Positions 46,154-54,739 of a stretch of 64,000 nucleotides of DNA are shown piece after piece. The stretch comes from Flavobacterium pisciphilum. Lineage in GTDB: Bacteria; Bacteroidota; Bacteroidia; Flavobacteriales; Flavobacteriaceae. The stretch is taken from the NCBI RefSeq assembly GCF_020905345.1, contig NZ_JAJJMO010000001.1:2170001-2234000 (forward strand), read 5' to 3'. The notes under the pieces were generated by a model that was not told the DNA's origin, did no database searches, and saw only the letters and a list, made by a program, of their open reading frames with translations. Within the stretch, counting starts at the first letter, position 1, and each line of letters opens with the position of its first letter. Position numbers and translations under genes: made by a program.

Positions 46154-46184
46154 CAAATATACCATAATAAGCCTATTAATTCAA
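46154..46184 (-). promoter_or_regulatory. Consensus Bacteroidetes promoter TTG-N20-TATATTTG
   Basis: On the minus strand TTG (46184-46182) is followed after 20 bp by TATATTTG (46161-46154), matching the -33/-7 consensus TTG and TAnnTTTG with normal spacing. It lies between the terminator after the NusG-like gene and the leader hairpin, about 100 bp before the tviB-like ATG. It probably drives the second block of the polysaccharide locus. Confidence 0.72.
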
Positions 46185-46290
46185 CAGTAAAGATTACCGA
46201 AACATTAAAAAAAACAGGCTATTCAACACAAAAAAAATACAATCAACTAAAAGTCAATATGAAAATTCATCCGTTATAAAAATAAAGCAT

Positions 46291-46313
46291 AAAAAAATCA
46301 CTAAAATTAGTGA
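46291..46313 (-). terminator. Probable intrinsic terminator after the NusG-like gene
   Basis: TCACTA and TAGTGA pair around a 4-base loop (46298-46313). On the minus strand the stem runs into seven T residues. The stem is short (6 bp) and AT-rich, so it may be leaky. It sits 50 bp past the NusG-like stop codon and upstream of the next promoter. Confidence 0.55.
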
Positions 46314-46363
46314 CTCTTTATTTGTATGGCTTCTTACAAATCACTAACACTTACCTTGTTAAT

Positions 46364-46828
46364 TTATTTGTGTTTTATCTTTAGAACACAACCTAATGTT
46401 TCTAAAACCAATATATAATGAGTATTGGAAATCTCTTGAACTACTGCATCCTGATCACTAAAAGCTCCTGAATCTAGCTTTATTTTATCTCCTATTTTAA
46501 ATGGAACAACTGAAATTTCGCTAATAATTGGAGATTCTATACTACTTTTAATAATTTTAATCTCTTCATCACGCACAATAGCCGGTTTACCTAACCAAAA
46601 CAAATAGCGAATTACCCCTGGAGTTTGAAACACTAAATTTCTATCCAAATCTTCTAATTGAACAAAAACATAAGAATTAAACAACGGCACTTCTACTTTT
46701 TTCTTTCTATCTGACCACTGTCTTATTTGAGTAATTAACGGACAATAACAGCTTATCCCTATCTTATTTAATTGATCCGCAACTTTCTTTTCCCATTTGG
46801 GTTTTGTATAAACTACATACCAATTCAT
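46364..46828 (-). CDS. NusG/RfaH-like antiterminator (UpxY family)
   Basis: A 154-residue specialised NusG paralogue. The NGN domain reads WYVVYTKPKWEKKVADQL, then YCPLITQIRQWSDRKKKVEVP and PLFNSYVFVQL; the C-terminal part (KIGDKIKLDSGAFSDQDAVV) is a KOW domain. Such proteins, UpxY in Bacteroides and RfaH in enterobacteria, bind paused RNA polymerase in a leader and prevent early termination of long polysaccharide operons. It lies inside the locus between the precursor genes and the main block, followed by a weak terminator and a structured leader that are candidate targets. Confidence 0.92.
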   Translation of the reverse strand: MNWYVVYTKPKWEKKVADQLNKIGISCYCPLITQIRQWSDRKKKVEVPLFNSYVFVQLEDLDRNLVFQTPGVIRYLFWLGKPAIVRDEEIKIIKSSIESPIISEISVVPFKIGDKIKLDSGAFSDQDAVVQEISNTHYILVLETLGCVLKIKHK

Positions 46829-46890
46829 TATTATCTACTTTGTTATGAAAACATTAATACTGCAACTCTTAATCAATTACAATCTTGATT

Positions 46891-48282
46891 TCATGACCCA
46901 ATTCCGAGATATACAAATCCAATTTTATTTAACTCTTCTTTGTTTAATATATTTCTTCCATCAAAAACAAAAGCCGGCTTTTGCATTGAATCATAAATTC
47001 TTTTCCAATCATATACCACAAATTCATCCCACTCAGTTAAGACTGCAATTGCATGAGCACCATTACAAGCATCATAAGCATTTTCAAAAGTAGCAACTGC
47101 TTTTATATTCTCATCTAAGTTTCTAGTTTCCAAATAACTTAAATCATTCAACATTTTTTCTCTAGAAACTTTAGGATCATAAACAGCAATCTTAGCTTGT
47201 TCATTAATCAAATCATCTGCCACATAAATAGCCGCTGACTCACGCGTATCATTTGTATCCTTTTTAAAAGCCCATCCCAAAAATGTTATCTTTTTACCTG
47301 AAACAGTATTATATAACGTCTGAACTATTTTATTCGAAAACCTTTTCTTCTGATGATCATTCATAATAATTACCTGCTCCCAATAATCAGCTACTTCATC
47401 TAATCCATAGGTTTTAGCAATATATACTAAATTTAAAATATCTTTTTGAAAGCACGATCCTCCAAATCCAACTGAAGCTTTAAGAAATTTCGAACCAATT
47501 CTAGTATCCATTCCAATTGCTCTAGCCACTTCATTTACATCAGCTCCTGTCTTCTCACATAATTCAGACATAGCATTAATCGAAGAAATTCTTTGAGCTA
47601 AAAATGCATTTGCAGTCAACTTTGACAACTCTGATGACCAAACATTTGTAGTCAGTATTTTATCTAATGTTACCCAATTTGAATACACTTCTACTAAAGC
47701 TTCTATTGCATCTTTACCTTCTGGTGTAGAATCTCCACCAATCAGTATTCTATCTGGATTTAGTAAATCTGTAACCGCAGTGCCTTCTGCTAGAAATTCG
47801 GGATTTGACAAGATTTGGAACTGAACTCCATTTCCTGTATTGTCCAAAATACTCTTAATAGCCTCGGCTGTTCGTACTGGTAATGTCGATTTTTCGACTA
47901 CAATCTTATTATCTTTTGCAATTTTTGCAATTTGCCTTGCACATAATTCAATATATTTCAAATCTGCTGCCATACCTTTTCCTTTTCCATAGGTTTTAGT
48001 AGGTGTATTTACAGATATAAAAATAATCTGAGCCTCATCTATGGCTTTCTCTACATCTGTAGAGAAAAATAAATTTCGTCCCCTAGCTTCCGCTACAATT
48101 TTATCAAGACCTGGTTCATAAATAGGTATATTATTAGTATCCTCGTCATTCCATGCTTTGATTCTTTCCTCATTTAAATCAACTACTGTAACTTGTATAT
48201 GCGGGCATTTTTGCGCTATAACTGCCATAGTGGGCCCTCCAACATAACCTGCACCAATACAACAAATCTTTGTGATTTTCAT
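46891..48282 (-). CDS. ugd: UDP-glucose 6-dehydrogenase
   Basis: A 463-residue UDP-glucose dehydrogenase of the longer, animal-like form. [17 protein letters not shown] is the NAD-binding start, [13 protein letters not shown] and [11 protein letters not shown] follow, and the nucleophile is C277 in [10 protein letters not shown]. It oxidises UDP-glucose to UDP-glucuronic acid. It lies between the TviC-like epimerase and the NusG-like gene. Together with the TviB-like enzyme it indicates that the glycan contains uronic acids. Confidence 0.95.
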   Translation of the reverse strand: MKITKICCIGAGYVGGPTMAVIAQKCPHIQVTVVDLNEERIKAWNDEDTNNIPIYEPGLDKIVAEARGRNLFFSTDVEKAIDEAQIIFISVNTPTKTYGKGKGMAADLKYIELCARQIAKIAKDNKIVVEKSTLPVRTAEAIKSILDNTGNGVQFQILSNPEFLAEGTAVTDLLNPDRILIGGDSTPEGKDAIEALVEVYSNWVTLDKILTTNVWSSELSKLTANAFLAQRISSINAMSELCEKTGADVNEVARAIGMDTRIGSKFLKASVGFGGSCFQKDILNLVYIAKTYGLDEVADYWEQVIIMNDHQKKRFSNKIVQTLYNTVSGKKITFLGWAFKKDTNDTRESAAIYVADDLINEQAKIAVYDPKVSREKMLNDLSYLETRNLDENIKAVATFENAYDACNGAHAIAVLTEWDEFVVYDWKRIYDSMQKPAFVFDGRNILNKEELNKIGFVYLGIGS

Positions 48283-48342
48283 TTAATTAAATTTACAACT
48301 GTTTTTATTTTATATTTTGCCATTCTATAATGAAGAATGCTA

Positions 48343-49320
48343 TTATTTTAAATTGTTCCAATACCATCCTACAGCTTCTTTTAAACCATCTTGAAGTGAA
48401 TATTTTGGATTATATTCTAGTAACCTTTTCGCTTTATCAATACTGGCCAAGGAATGCGGAATATCTCCTGCTCTATTAGGCCCATATATCACTTCTATTG
48501 AAGCAATTTTAGAATTGTATTCAGATAAATATTTTTTCAAATAACCAACTAAGTCATTTAAGGTATTCCTATCTCCATATGCAGTATTATAAACCGTATT
48601 AACTGCTTCTGGATTCTGAGTAGCAATAGCCAATGCATTCATCTGTATAACATTATCAATGTAAGTAAAATCACGCGAGAAATTCCCATCACCATTAATC
48701 AAAGGACTTTCTAATGCTATTAATTGCTTTACAAACTTTGGTATAACAGCTGCATAAGCCCCCTGCGGATCTTGTTTTCTTCCAAAAACATTAAAATAAC
48801 GCAATCCTATTGTTTCTAAACCATAAGTTCTACTGAAAATTTCAGCATATAATTCATTTACATATTTGGTAATAGCGTATGGCGATAATGGTTTTCCTAT
48901 CACATCTTCCACTTTTGGTAACCCTTCTGAATCTCCATAAGTAGAAGAACTTGCCGCATAAATAAATCGCTTTACTTTAGCATCTCTTGAAGCCACTAGC
49001 ATATTTAGAAACCCAGAGACATTAACATCATTCGTTGTAATCGGATCATTTATTGACCTTGGAACTGAACCTAAAGCTGCTTCATGTAAAACATAATCAA
49101 CTCCTTGAACTGCTGCAATACAATCTGCAATATTTCGAATATCTCCTTCTATCAATTTAAAGTCAACATTAGAGATAAAATCTTTTATATTATGTCGATG
49201 GCCTGTTGAAAAATTATCTAAACAAATAACTTTATGACCTTTTTCTAAAAAATATTCACAGAGATTAGATCCAATAAACCCAGCTCCTCCAGTAATTAAT
49301 ATCGTGCTTTGTATTTCCAT
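48343..49320 (-). CDS. UDP-HexNAc(A) 4-epimerase (TviC/WbpP-like)
   Basis: A 325-residue extended SDR epimerase with ITGGAGFIGSNLCEYF near residue 9, HEAALGSVPRSINDP, ASSSTYGDSEGLPKVED and the catalytic YAITK. These phrases are those of WbpP/TviC, which interconvert UDP-GlcNAc(A) and UDP-GalNAc(A). It pairs functionally with the TviB-like dehydrogenase at 44772. It follows wzc by 26 bp. UDP-glucuronate 4-epimerase is a less likely alternative. Confidence 0.9.
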   Translation of the reverse strand: MEIQSTILITGGAGFIGSNLCEYFLEKGHKVICLDNFSTGHRHNIKDFISNVDFKLIEGDIRNIADCIAAVQGVDYVLHEAALGSVPRSINDPITTNDVNVSGFLNMLVASRDAKVKRFIYAASSSTYGDSEGLPKVEDVIGKPLSPYAITKYVNELYAEIFSRTYGLETIGLRYFNVFGRKQDPQGAYAAVIPKFVKQLIALESPLINGDGNFSRDFTYIDNVIQMNALAIATQNPEAVNTVYNTAYGDRNTLNDLVGYLKKYLSEYNSKIASIEVIYGPNRAGDIPHSLASIDKAKRLLEYNPKYSLQDGLKEAVGWYWNNLK

Positions 49321-49346
49321 AATTAATGCTTTTAAATTACTCGATA

Positions 49347-51782
49347 TTATTTTTTATTCAATTTATTGAAAATCGTTTTCAATAAACTTTCTTTTTTTAA
49401 TTCTTCATGATATCCGTTAGAATAATTTCCATAACCATAAGTTGCACCATATTTAGCTTTATTCTCAAATCCGTTTAGAACAATACTTGTATTTGTCAAC
49501 TCTCCTCTCTTTATCCTATTATTTAACAACGTGATCATATCCTTTTTGGTATAATTTTGTCTTACAATATACAGTGTAACATCACTGTATTGCACCAATT
49601 CTAAAGAATCTGAAACAAGTCCAACCGGGGGTGTATCCAAAATTATATAATCATACTTCATTTTCAACTCATCAATAAATTCTTTCATTGTTTCTCCTAA
49701 AATCAACTCAGAAGGATTTGGAGGAATTGGCCCTGAGAGAATAACATCTAAAAATGGAATTTTAGTCTTATTTGTAATTTCTGCTAAGCTTTTTTTCTTA
49801 ATCAAATAATTAACAACCCCTACATCATTAGTCAATTGAAACTCTTCTGTCAATCTTGGCTTTCTTAAATCTAAACCAACTATAACCGTTCTTTTTTCAC
49901 TCAAGGCAAAAACAGTCGCTATATTAATAGAACAAAATGTTTTTCCTTCACCACTAACAGATGAAGTTATCATTAAGGTCTTTGCCCCATCAACTTGTTG
50001 CTTTTTATACAAAAACTGTAAAGAAGAACGAATCGATCTAAACGACTCTGACAATGCGGATTTAGGTCTGTCAAATACTGCTAAATTTGAAACTTCATTA
50101 TTTACACCCACTACTCCAATTAAAGGAATCTGTGTTTGCTTACTAACATCCTCTATATTTTGAATTGAATTATTAATAAAGAAAATAACCAAAATGAGCA
50201 GCAAAGGAATTAACAACCCCAAGAACAATGCTAAAACATAATTAACTGATGTTTTAGGCCCTATCAATCCTCCTCCTACATCTTTAGCTGGATCTATAAA
50301 ATGAATATCAGATAAGTTAGCTGCTTTCACAATATCAGCTTCACTTCTTTTTTGAAGAAATGTACTGTAAATATTATCACTTAAATCGTATTTCCTTTTA
50401 ATCTTCAATAATTCTTGTTGCTCTTCTGGTAATTTCTTTATTGTACTTTCAGTCTGTCCAATTTTACTATTTACCATTGCCAAATCATATTGTAGAGAAG
50501 ATTTTGCTGAAGCAATATTTTCTAACAAAACATTTTTGACTGCTATCATTTGATTGTCAAAATCTTTAAAAATCTTATCGCTTTTTACTGCATAAGCCAT
50601 TTCCGATCTTTGCGTAGAGAGAGATATTAATTTAGAAACATTTACAACAATGTTAGGATCTTCAATTCCTGCTACTGATGGTGCTGGCAATTTAGAATAA
50701 TCAACACTATTTTTTAAATATGCTTTTAACGAATTGTAATATGCTATTTTACGAGTAATCTCATCTCTTTCAATATCAAAATCCATAATTTTGTTTGAAA
50801 ACTTACCCCCGCCTTCTTCTATATCATAAACATTCTTACCTTTCCTAAAGGTCTTTAACTCATCTCCTGTCTGCTTTAACTGAGATTCCATTGCTACAAG
50901 TGTGCTATCTATAAAATTTATAGTGTTTGTTGCAAATTGATTTTTACTATCAAGTTGAATTTTTATCAGCATCTTCACAGTCGAATTCAAATATTCAACC
51001 ATTCTTGCTTTATTAGTCCCTTGCATCCCTAACGTAAGTATCGAGCCTCCTCTTTCATCAGACTGTACACTAACCCCTCGGTATCTTCCAACCGTACCAT
51101 CGAAATCATTAAATTTTACAAAATATTCTTTGTCTTTATAAAAACCAGGATTATCATTTATTTGTAACTTCCAATTTAAAAATGGCAATGAAACTTGTTC
51201 TCCAACTTTATATTTTTTTACAAACTCCCCTATTTCCACAGCTGTATTACTATATGAATTATTAGCATAAGTAATTAACGAAACCGAATTGTTCTCAAAA
51301 GGAATTCTAATTTCATATTCATTTGCGCTTAAAAACTTAATACTAATTAAAGCTCCAGCTAGCTGTCCTTTCGATTTGTCTATAGCCACATAAAATGGAA
51401 CCGCTCCATAAGAATCTACCAAATTGTATTTTCCTTGTTCTAAATAATCGATATAATATTGTAATTTATCTACAACAAGCTCATTATGTGACCTAGATTG
51501 CAAAACTGTAGTTGTACTACTTATTTGGTCAGAAGTTCCACCCCAATTAAAGACTAAACTTGTATTTGAAGTAAAAAATGGGTTGTTTTCTTCTTTTATG
51601 GAAATCAGAGTTTCCATTCCATATATTTTTTCTTTGCGTATATTTACTTGATAAGCTATAGTAAAAGCAATAATTAAACTCAATAAAAACCATTTCCAGT
51701 ATCCTCCAATTTTCAACAAGAATCCTTTAAAATCAAAATTTGATTGATTGTCAAAAATCGAAAAATCTTTTATATCTAACAT
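49347..51782 (-). CDS. wzc: Wzc-like tyrosine autokinase and co-polymerase
   Basis: An 811-residue BY-kinase. Residues about 1-540 form the Wzz-like part with two membrane segments (near 30-48 and 508-530) and coiled-coil stretches between. The cytoplasmic kinase has Walker A SVSGEGKT at 608-615, Walker A' VGLDLRKPR at 635-643 and Walker B YIILDTPP at 712-719, and the C-terminus has a tyrosine cluster between 778 and 791. Autophosphorylation of such clusters controls capsule polymerisation and export. It is 15 bp from the wza gene with which it would form the envelope-spanning exporter. Confidence 0.95.
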   Translation of the reverse strand: MLDIKDFSIFDNQSNFDFKGFLLKIGGYWKWFLLSLIIAFTIAYQVNIRKEKIYGMETLISIKEENNPFFTSNTSLVFNWGGTSDQISSTTTVLQSRSHNELVVDKLQYYIDYLEQGKYNLVDSYGAVPFYVAIDKSKGQLAGALISIKFLSANEYEIRIPFENNSVSLITYANNSYSNTAVEIGEFVKKYKVGEQVSLPFLNWKLQINDNPGFYKDKEYFVKFNDFDGTVGRYRGVSVQSDERGGSILTLGMQGTNKARMVEYLNSTVKMLIKIQLDSKNQFATNTINFIDSTLVAMESQLKQTGDELKTFRKGKNVYDIEEGGGKFSNKIMDFDIERDEITRKIAYYNSLKAYLKNSVDYSKLPAPSVAGIEDPNIVVNVSKLISLSTQRSEMAYAVKSDKIFKDFDNQMIAVKNVLLENIASAKSSLQYDLAMVNSKIGQTESTIKKLPEEQQELLKIKRKYDLSDNIYSTFLQKRSEADIVKAANLSDIHFIDPAKDVGGGLIGPKTSVNYVLALFLGLLIPLLLILVIFFINNSIQNIEDVSKQTQIPLIGVVGVNNEVSNLAVFDRPKSALSESFRSIRSSLQFLYKKQQVDGAKTLMITSSVSGEGKTFCSINIATVFALSEKRTVIVGLDLRKPRLTEEFQLTNDVGVVNYLIKKKSLAEITNKTKIPFLDVILSGPIPPNPSELILGETMKEFIDELKMKYDYIILDTPPVGLVSDSLELVQYSDVTLYIVRQNYTKKDMITLLNNRIKRGELTNTSIVLNGFENKAKYGATYGYGNYSNGYHEELKKESLLKTIFNKLNKK

Positions 51783-51797
51783 TTTCTAAGTAGGTTT

Positions 51798-52595
51798 TTA
51801 AAGTTTCAAAAGTAAAAATGTAGTTGTTGCCAAAGAAATTATCGTAATTATCGTTCCCATAGATTCTATTCCTGTTTTACCTGTTCCCCAAGTTTTTTGC
51901 TTAAGTGGCTTTACATATATATAATCATTTGGTTGCAAATAATAGTAAGGAGATTTCATCGCATTAAGATCAGTAAGATCTATATCGTGCATTTCGACTC
52001 CTGTAGGCAACTGACGGATAATAGTGACAGCTTTTCTATTTCCTGTAATTGTAATATCACCAGAATTAGCAAGCGCCTCCATTACATTTACATGTTGCTG
52101 AAAAAGTGTTTTAGTACCCGGAGAGCCCACTTCTCCATTTATTGTATACCTAAATCCTGCAAGTTTTACTGTTACGAATATGTTTGCTTCAGATTTAAAA
52201 TGTTCATCCAATAATTGTTTCTCAATTTTAATACGCACTTCTTCTAGTGTGTACCCCATAACATTAATTTCTCCTAGAACTGGCATTCTTATATTACCAT
52301 GATCATCAACAGTAAAACCATCAAAATACAGACCTGCTTCAGAGTTAGAAGAACTTTGTCCAGTAGATTTATCAGTAGTATTAAAAATCGCTACTAATTT
52401 TGGGTCAATAGCTTTTATATTAATACTTAAAACATCATTAGTTTGTAAACGATATGGTTTTGATTCTACAGCTGCAATATTACTTTCTGTCCCTGTCGCT
52501 CCTTTATCTTGTAAATAGACCAAATCATTTAGCGGAATACAAGATGTAAAAAGAATGCCAATAAGTAGCAACAGATAAAACGAGGTTTTGTTCAT
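51798..52595 (-). CDS. wza: Wza-like polysaccharide export lipoprotein
   Basis: A 265-residue export protein. The lipobox ends FTSC with C19 as the lipidated residue; YRLQTNDVLSINIKAIDP begins the poly_export domain, followed by an SLBB-like repeat (YTINGEVGSPGTKTL). The C-terminus is a hydrophobic helix. It would form part of an outer-membrane channel with wzc as inner-membrane partner. It is the first gene of the whole polysaccharide locus, 18 bp after a -7 promoter motif. Confidence 0.93.
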   Translation of the reverse strand: MNKTSFYLLLLIGILFTSCIPLNDLVYLQDKGATGTESNIAAVESKPYRLQTNDVLSINIKAIDPKLVAIFNTTDKSTGQSSSNSEAGLYFDGFTVDDHGNIRMPVLGEINVMGYTLEEVRIKIEKQLLDEHFKSEANIFVTVKLAGFRYTINGEVGSPGTKTLFQQHVNVMEALANSGDITITGNRKAVTIIRQLPTGVEMHDIDLTDLNAMKSPYYYLQPNDYIYVKPLKQKTWGTGKTGIESMGTIITIISLATTTFLLLKL

Positions 52596-52612
52596 TTGTA
52601 GAATTTTAACAG

Positions 52613-52620
52613 CAAATATA
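52613..52620 (-). promoter_or_regulatory. Candidate -7 element at the head of the polysaccharide locus
   Basis: The minus strand reads TATATTTG followed by C, matching TAnnTTTG, 18 bp before the wza ATG in the 73-bp gap after recR. The match is identical in core to the consensus promoter at 46154. No TTG box is at the expected spacing. A short leader would result. Confidence 0.5.
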
Positions 52621-52668
52621 GCTTTTCATTTATTATTTAGAAAATATCGATTTTTATTATAGATTCCG

Positions 52669-53289
52669 TTAATTATTTTTAAACGTTTTCTCAAATGGAA
52701 CCCTATGCAAAATACTTCGTCCAAGAGTAACTTCATCCGCATATTCCAACTCATCACCTACTGCAATTCCACGGGCTATTGTTGAGATTATAATTTCAAC
52801 ATCAGCTATTTGTTTGTAGATATAAAAATTGGTAGTATCCCCTTCCATTGTAGAGCTTAAAGCAAAAATAATTTCATTTACTCCACCAAGTTTTACCTTT
52901 TCGACTAAACTAGTTATATTCAATTGACTTGGACCAACTCCTTCTATAGGAGAAATTTTCCCTCCTAAAACATGATAAATCCCTTTATATTGTCCTGTGT
53001 TTTCTATAGCCATTACATCACGAATATCCTCGACTACACAAATAGTCTGATGATTCCTTGATGCATTTGCACAAATTTCACAAACTGCTATGTCAGAAAT
53101 ATTGTGACAGCTTTCACAAAATTTAATATCTGCACGCATTGTTGTTAATGCTTCGGCTAAAAATCCAGTTTGCTCTTTGGGTTGTTTTAATAAATGTAAA
53201 ACCAATCGCAAGGCTGTGCGCTTACCAATACCTGGTAATTGCGACATTTCATTGACTGCTTTTTCTATTAATTTTGAAGAAAATTCCAT
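52669..53289 (-). CDS. recR: Recombination mediator RecR
   Basis: A 206-residue RecR of normal length. The N-terminal helix-hairpin-helix has [13 protein letters not shown], the zinc site is C58, C61, C70 and C73, and the Toprim domain begins at [11 protein letters not shown], with [16 protein letters not shown] after it. It acts with RecO and RecF to load RecA at gaps. The gene marks the boundary between core genes and the polysaccharide locus. Confidence 0.97.
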   Translation of the reverse strand: MEFSSKLIEKAVNEMSQLPGIGKRTALRLVLHLLKQPKEQTGFLAEALTTMRADIKFCESCHNISDIAVCEICANASRNHQTICVVEDIRDVMAIENTGQYKGIYHVLGGKISPIEGVGPSQLNITSLVEKVKLGGVNEIIFALSSTMEGDTTNFYIYKQIADVEIIISTIARGIAVGDELEYADEVTLGRSILHRVPFEKTFKNN

Positions 53290-53409
53290 GAAGGCAAAAA
53301 TACTAAATTTGTGGGTTTACTCGACTTTTGTTTTATGGAAAATAGAAGTTTCAAATACTGAATCTTTACATTACAAAAGCTTCTTATTTTGATTGCCCTT
53401 TTTTTGAAC

Positions 53410-53486
53410 TAGCCCAGATAAAAGCGACATCCTTTTTCTGGCTTTTTCTGCCAGAAAAAGATATAGCGGATAGCTGGAAATAGCTA
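53410..53486. repeat. Structured intergenic element with 11-bp hairpin
   Basis: CTTTTTCTGGC (53432-53442) pairs exactly with GCCAGAAAAAG (53450-53460) around a 7-base loop, flanked by AGCCCAGATAAAAGCGACATCC on the left and GATATAGCGGATAGCTGG on the right. I recall similar GCGACATCC...GATATAGCGGATAGC blocks between genes in many Flavobacterium genomes, which would make it a dispersed intergenic repeat. That memory is unverified. Only one copy is visible here, so strand and function are open. Confidence 0.5.
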
Positions 53487-53516
53487 CTAAAAAAAATAAT
53501 TAATTATTTTATGAAA

Positions 53517-53882
53517 CTAATATTGGTTTGTAGTAAGCAAAACCAACGTACAAGCTACTTGAGCTTTGATATTATTAAGTTCTAATAATTGATATAATTC
53601 TGGATTTTCGGTTCCTGGGTTAAAAATCACTCGCTTAGGTTTAGCCTCTACAATGTAATTATAGTAATCACGTTGTCGCGCAGGATTTAAATATAAAGTA
53701 ACCGTATCGATGTTTTTAAGCGGAATAGCCTTTGTATGAATTTTTACTCCTGCAACCTCTCCTGCATTTTGACCTATCGCTAAAACTGTATGCCCTTTTT
53801 CAACTAATTTATTTATGGCTAGAAAAGCATATCTATCTGGCTTAGTAGTAGCCCCAAGCACTACTGTTTTTTTATTTTTCAT
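53517..53882 (-). CDS. CoA-binding domain protein (YccU-like)
   Basis: A 121-residue Rossmann-type protein with VVLGATTKPDRYAFLAI at the start, VLAIGQNAGEVAGVKI and VIFNPGTENPEL. It belongs to the small CoA-binding family related to the N-terminal part of succinyl-CoA synthetase alpha. Its biological role is not established. A TACTTTTG motif 19 bp before the ATG (53901-53908) fits the -7 consensus, so it is probably a monocistronic gene. Confidence 0.85.
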   Translation of the reverse strand: MKNKKTVVLGATTKPDRYAFLAINKLVEKGHTVLAIGQNAGEVAGVKIHTKAIPLKNIDTVTLYLNPARQRDYYNYIVEAKPKRVIFNPGTENPELYQLLELNNIKAQVACTLVLLTTNQY

Positions 53883-54037
53883 CGTCTTTATTGTATTCTA
53901 CAAAAGTAATCAAAAAGCTTTAGCTCTTGGATGATTTAAAAAGTTTAGTTATTTTTCAATAAAATTAACATCCTACTGATAAAACTGTAATCATATCTTT
54001 TAAAAAAGACTATTTTTACAAGACTAAACAAGACTTT

Positions 54038-54673
54038 ATGGATCTATTTATTTACTTATTTGCCGCTCTATTTTCGGTATTAAATCCCATTGGAACGGTT
54101 CCTATCTTTGTAGGATTAACACAACATGACTCTAAAAAAGAACGTTCCCGAATCTCTTTGTGGACTGCAATAAACGTTTTTCTCATCTTAATTGTTTCCT
54201 TTTTTATAGGACAATATATGCTGACTTTTTTCGGAATAAGTATAGATGCTCTTCGTATTGCTGGAGGAATTATAATTGTAAATTCGGGATTCTCGTTACT
54301 TTCTGGTAAATTCAATAAAAAGAGAGGTATAAACAAAAAAATAGAAACTGATGCTCAACAAAGAAACGACATTGCTCTTACACCATTGGCAATCCCAATG
54401 CTTGCTGGGCCTGGATCAATCTCTTTATTGATTGCTTTTTATCAGGAACATCATCAACCTACTGAGATTATAATCGCCTCTTCAGCAATTTTAGCAATTG
54501 CTGTTGTAATTTTTATTATTCTTAGAAGCGCCCATTACCTAGCTAAGATACTTGGTGCATCAGGAATTGTTGCCATTTCAAGAATTGTTGGCTTTATCGT
54601 AATTGCTATCGGAATACAATATATTGTGAGCGCCATAATTAATATAATCAAAAGCAATTTAATGCATGTTTAA
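54038..54673 (+). CDS. MarC family membrane protein
   Basis: A 211-residue inner-membrane protein with six hydrophobic segments. FAALFSVLNPIGTVPIFVGLT at the start and TPLAIPMLAGPGSISLLIAF in the middle are the two NPxG/PxxxGPG-type repeats of the MarC/UPF0056 family. The family's transport role is uncertain and it is not proven to cause multidrug resistance. It is the only plus-strand gene in the window and converges on the CtlX-like gene through a shared terminator. Confidence 0.93.
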   Translation: MDLFIYLFAALFSVLNPIGTVPIFVGLTQHDSKKERSRISLWTAINVFLILIVSFFIGQYMLTFFGISIDALRIAGGIIIVNSGFSLLSGKFNKKRGINKKIETDAQQRNDIALTPLAIPMLAGPGSISLLIAFYQEHHQPTEIIIASSAILAIAVVIFIILRSAHYLAKILGASGIVAISRIVGFIVIAIGIQYIVSAIINIIKSNLMHV

Positions 54674-54683
54674 ATTTGCCAAA

Positions 54684-54724
54684 AACTAAAAAAGGGATAA
54701 ACAATGTTTATCCCTTTTTTAGTT
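54684..54724. terminator. Bidirectional terminator between convergent genes
   Basis: A perfect 20-bp inverted repeat (AACTAAAAAAGGGATAAACA, one central base, then its complement) lies between marC and the CtlX-like gene. It has an A-run on one side and a T-run on the other, so it can end transcription from both strands. Confidence 0.9.
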
Positions 54725-54739
54725 TCATTTTATTTTGTT

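Noticed and set aside
51897..52214. 105-codon plus-strand ORF
   Set aside because: Antisense to wza; the protein is Cys/Tyr/Ile-rich without recognisable features.
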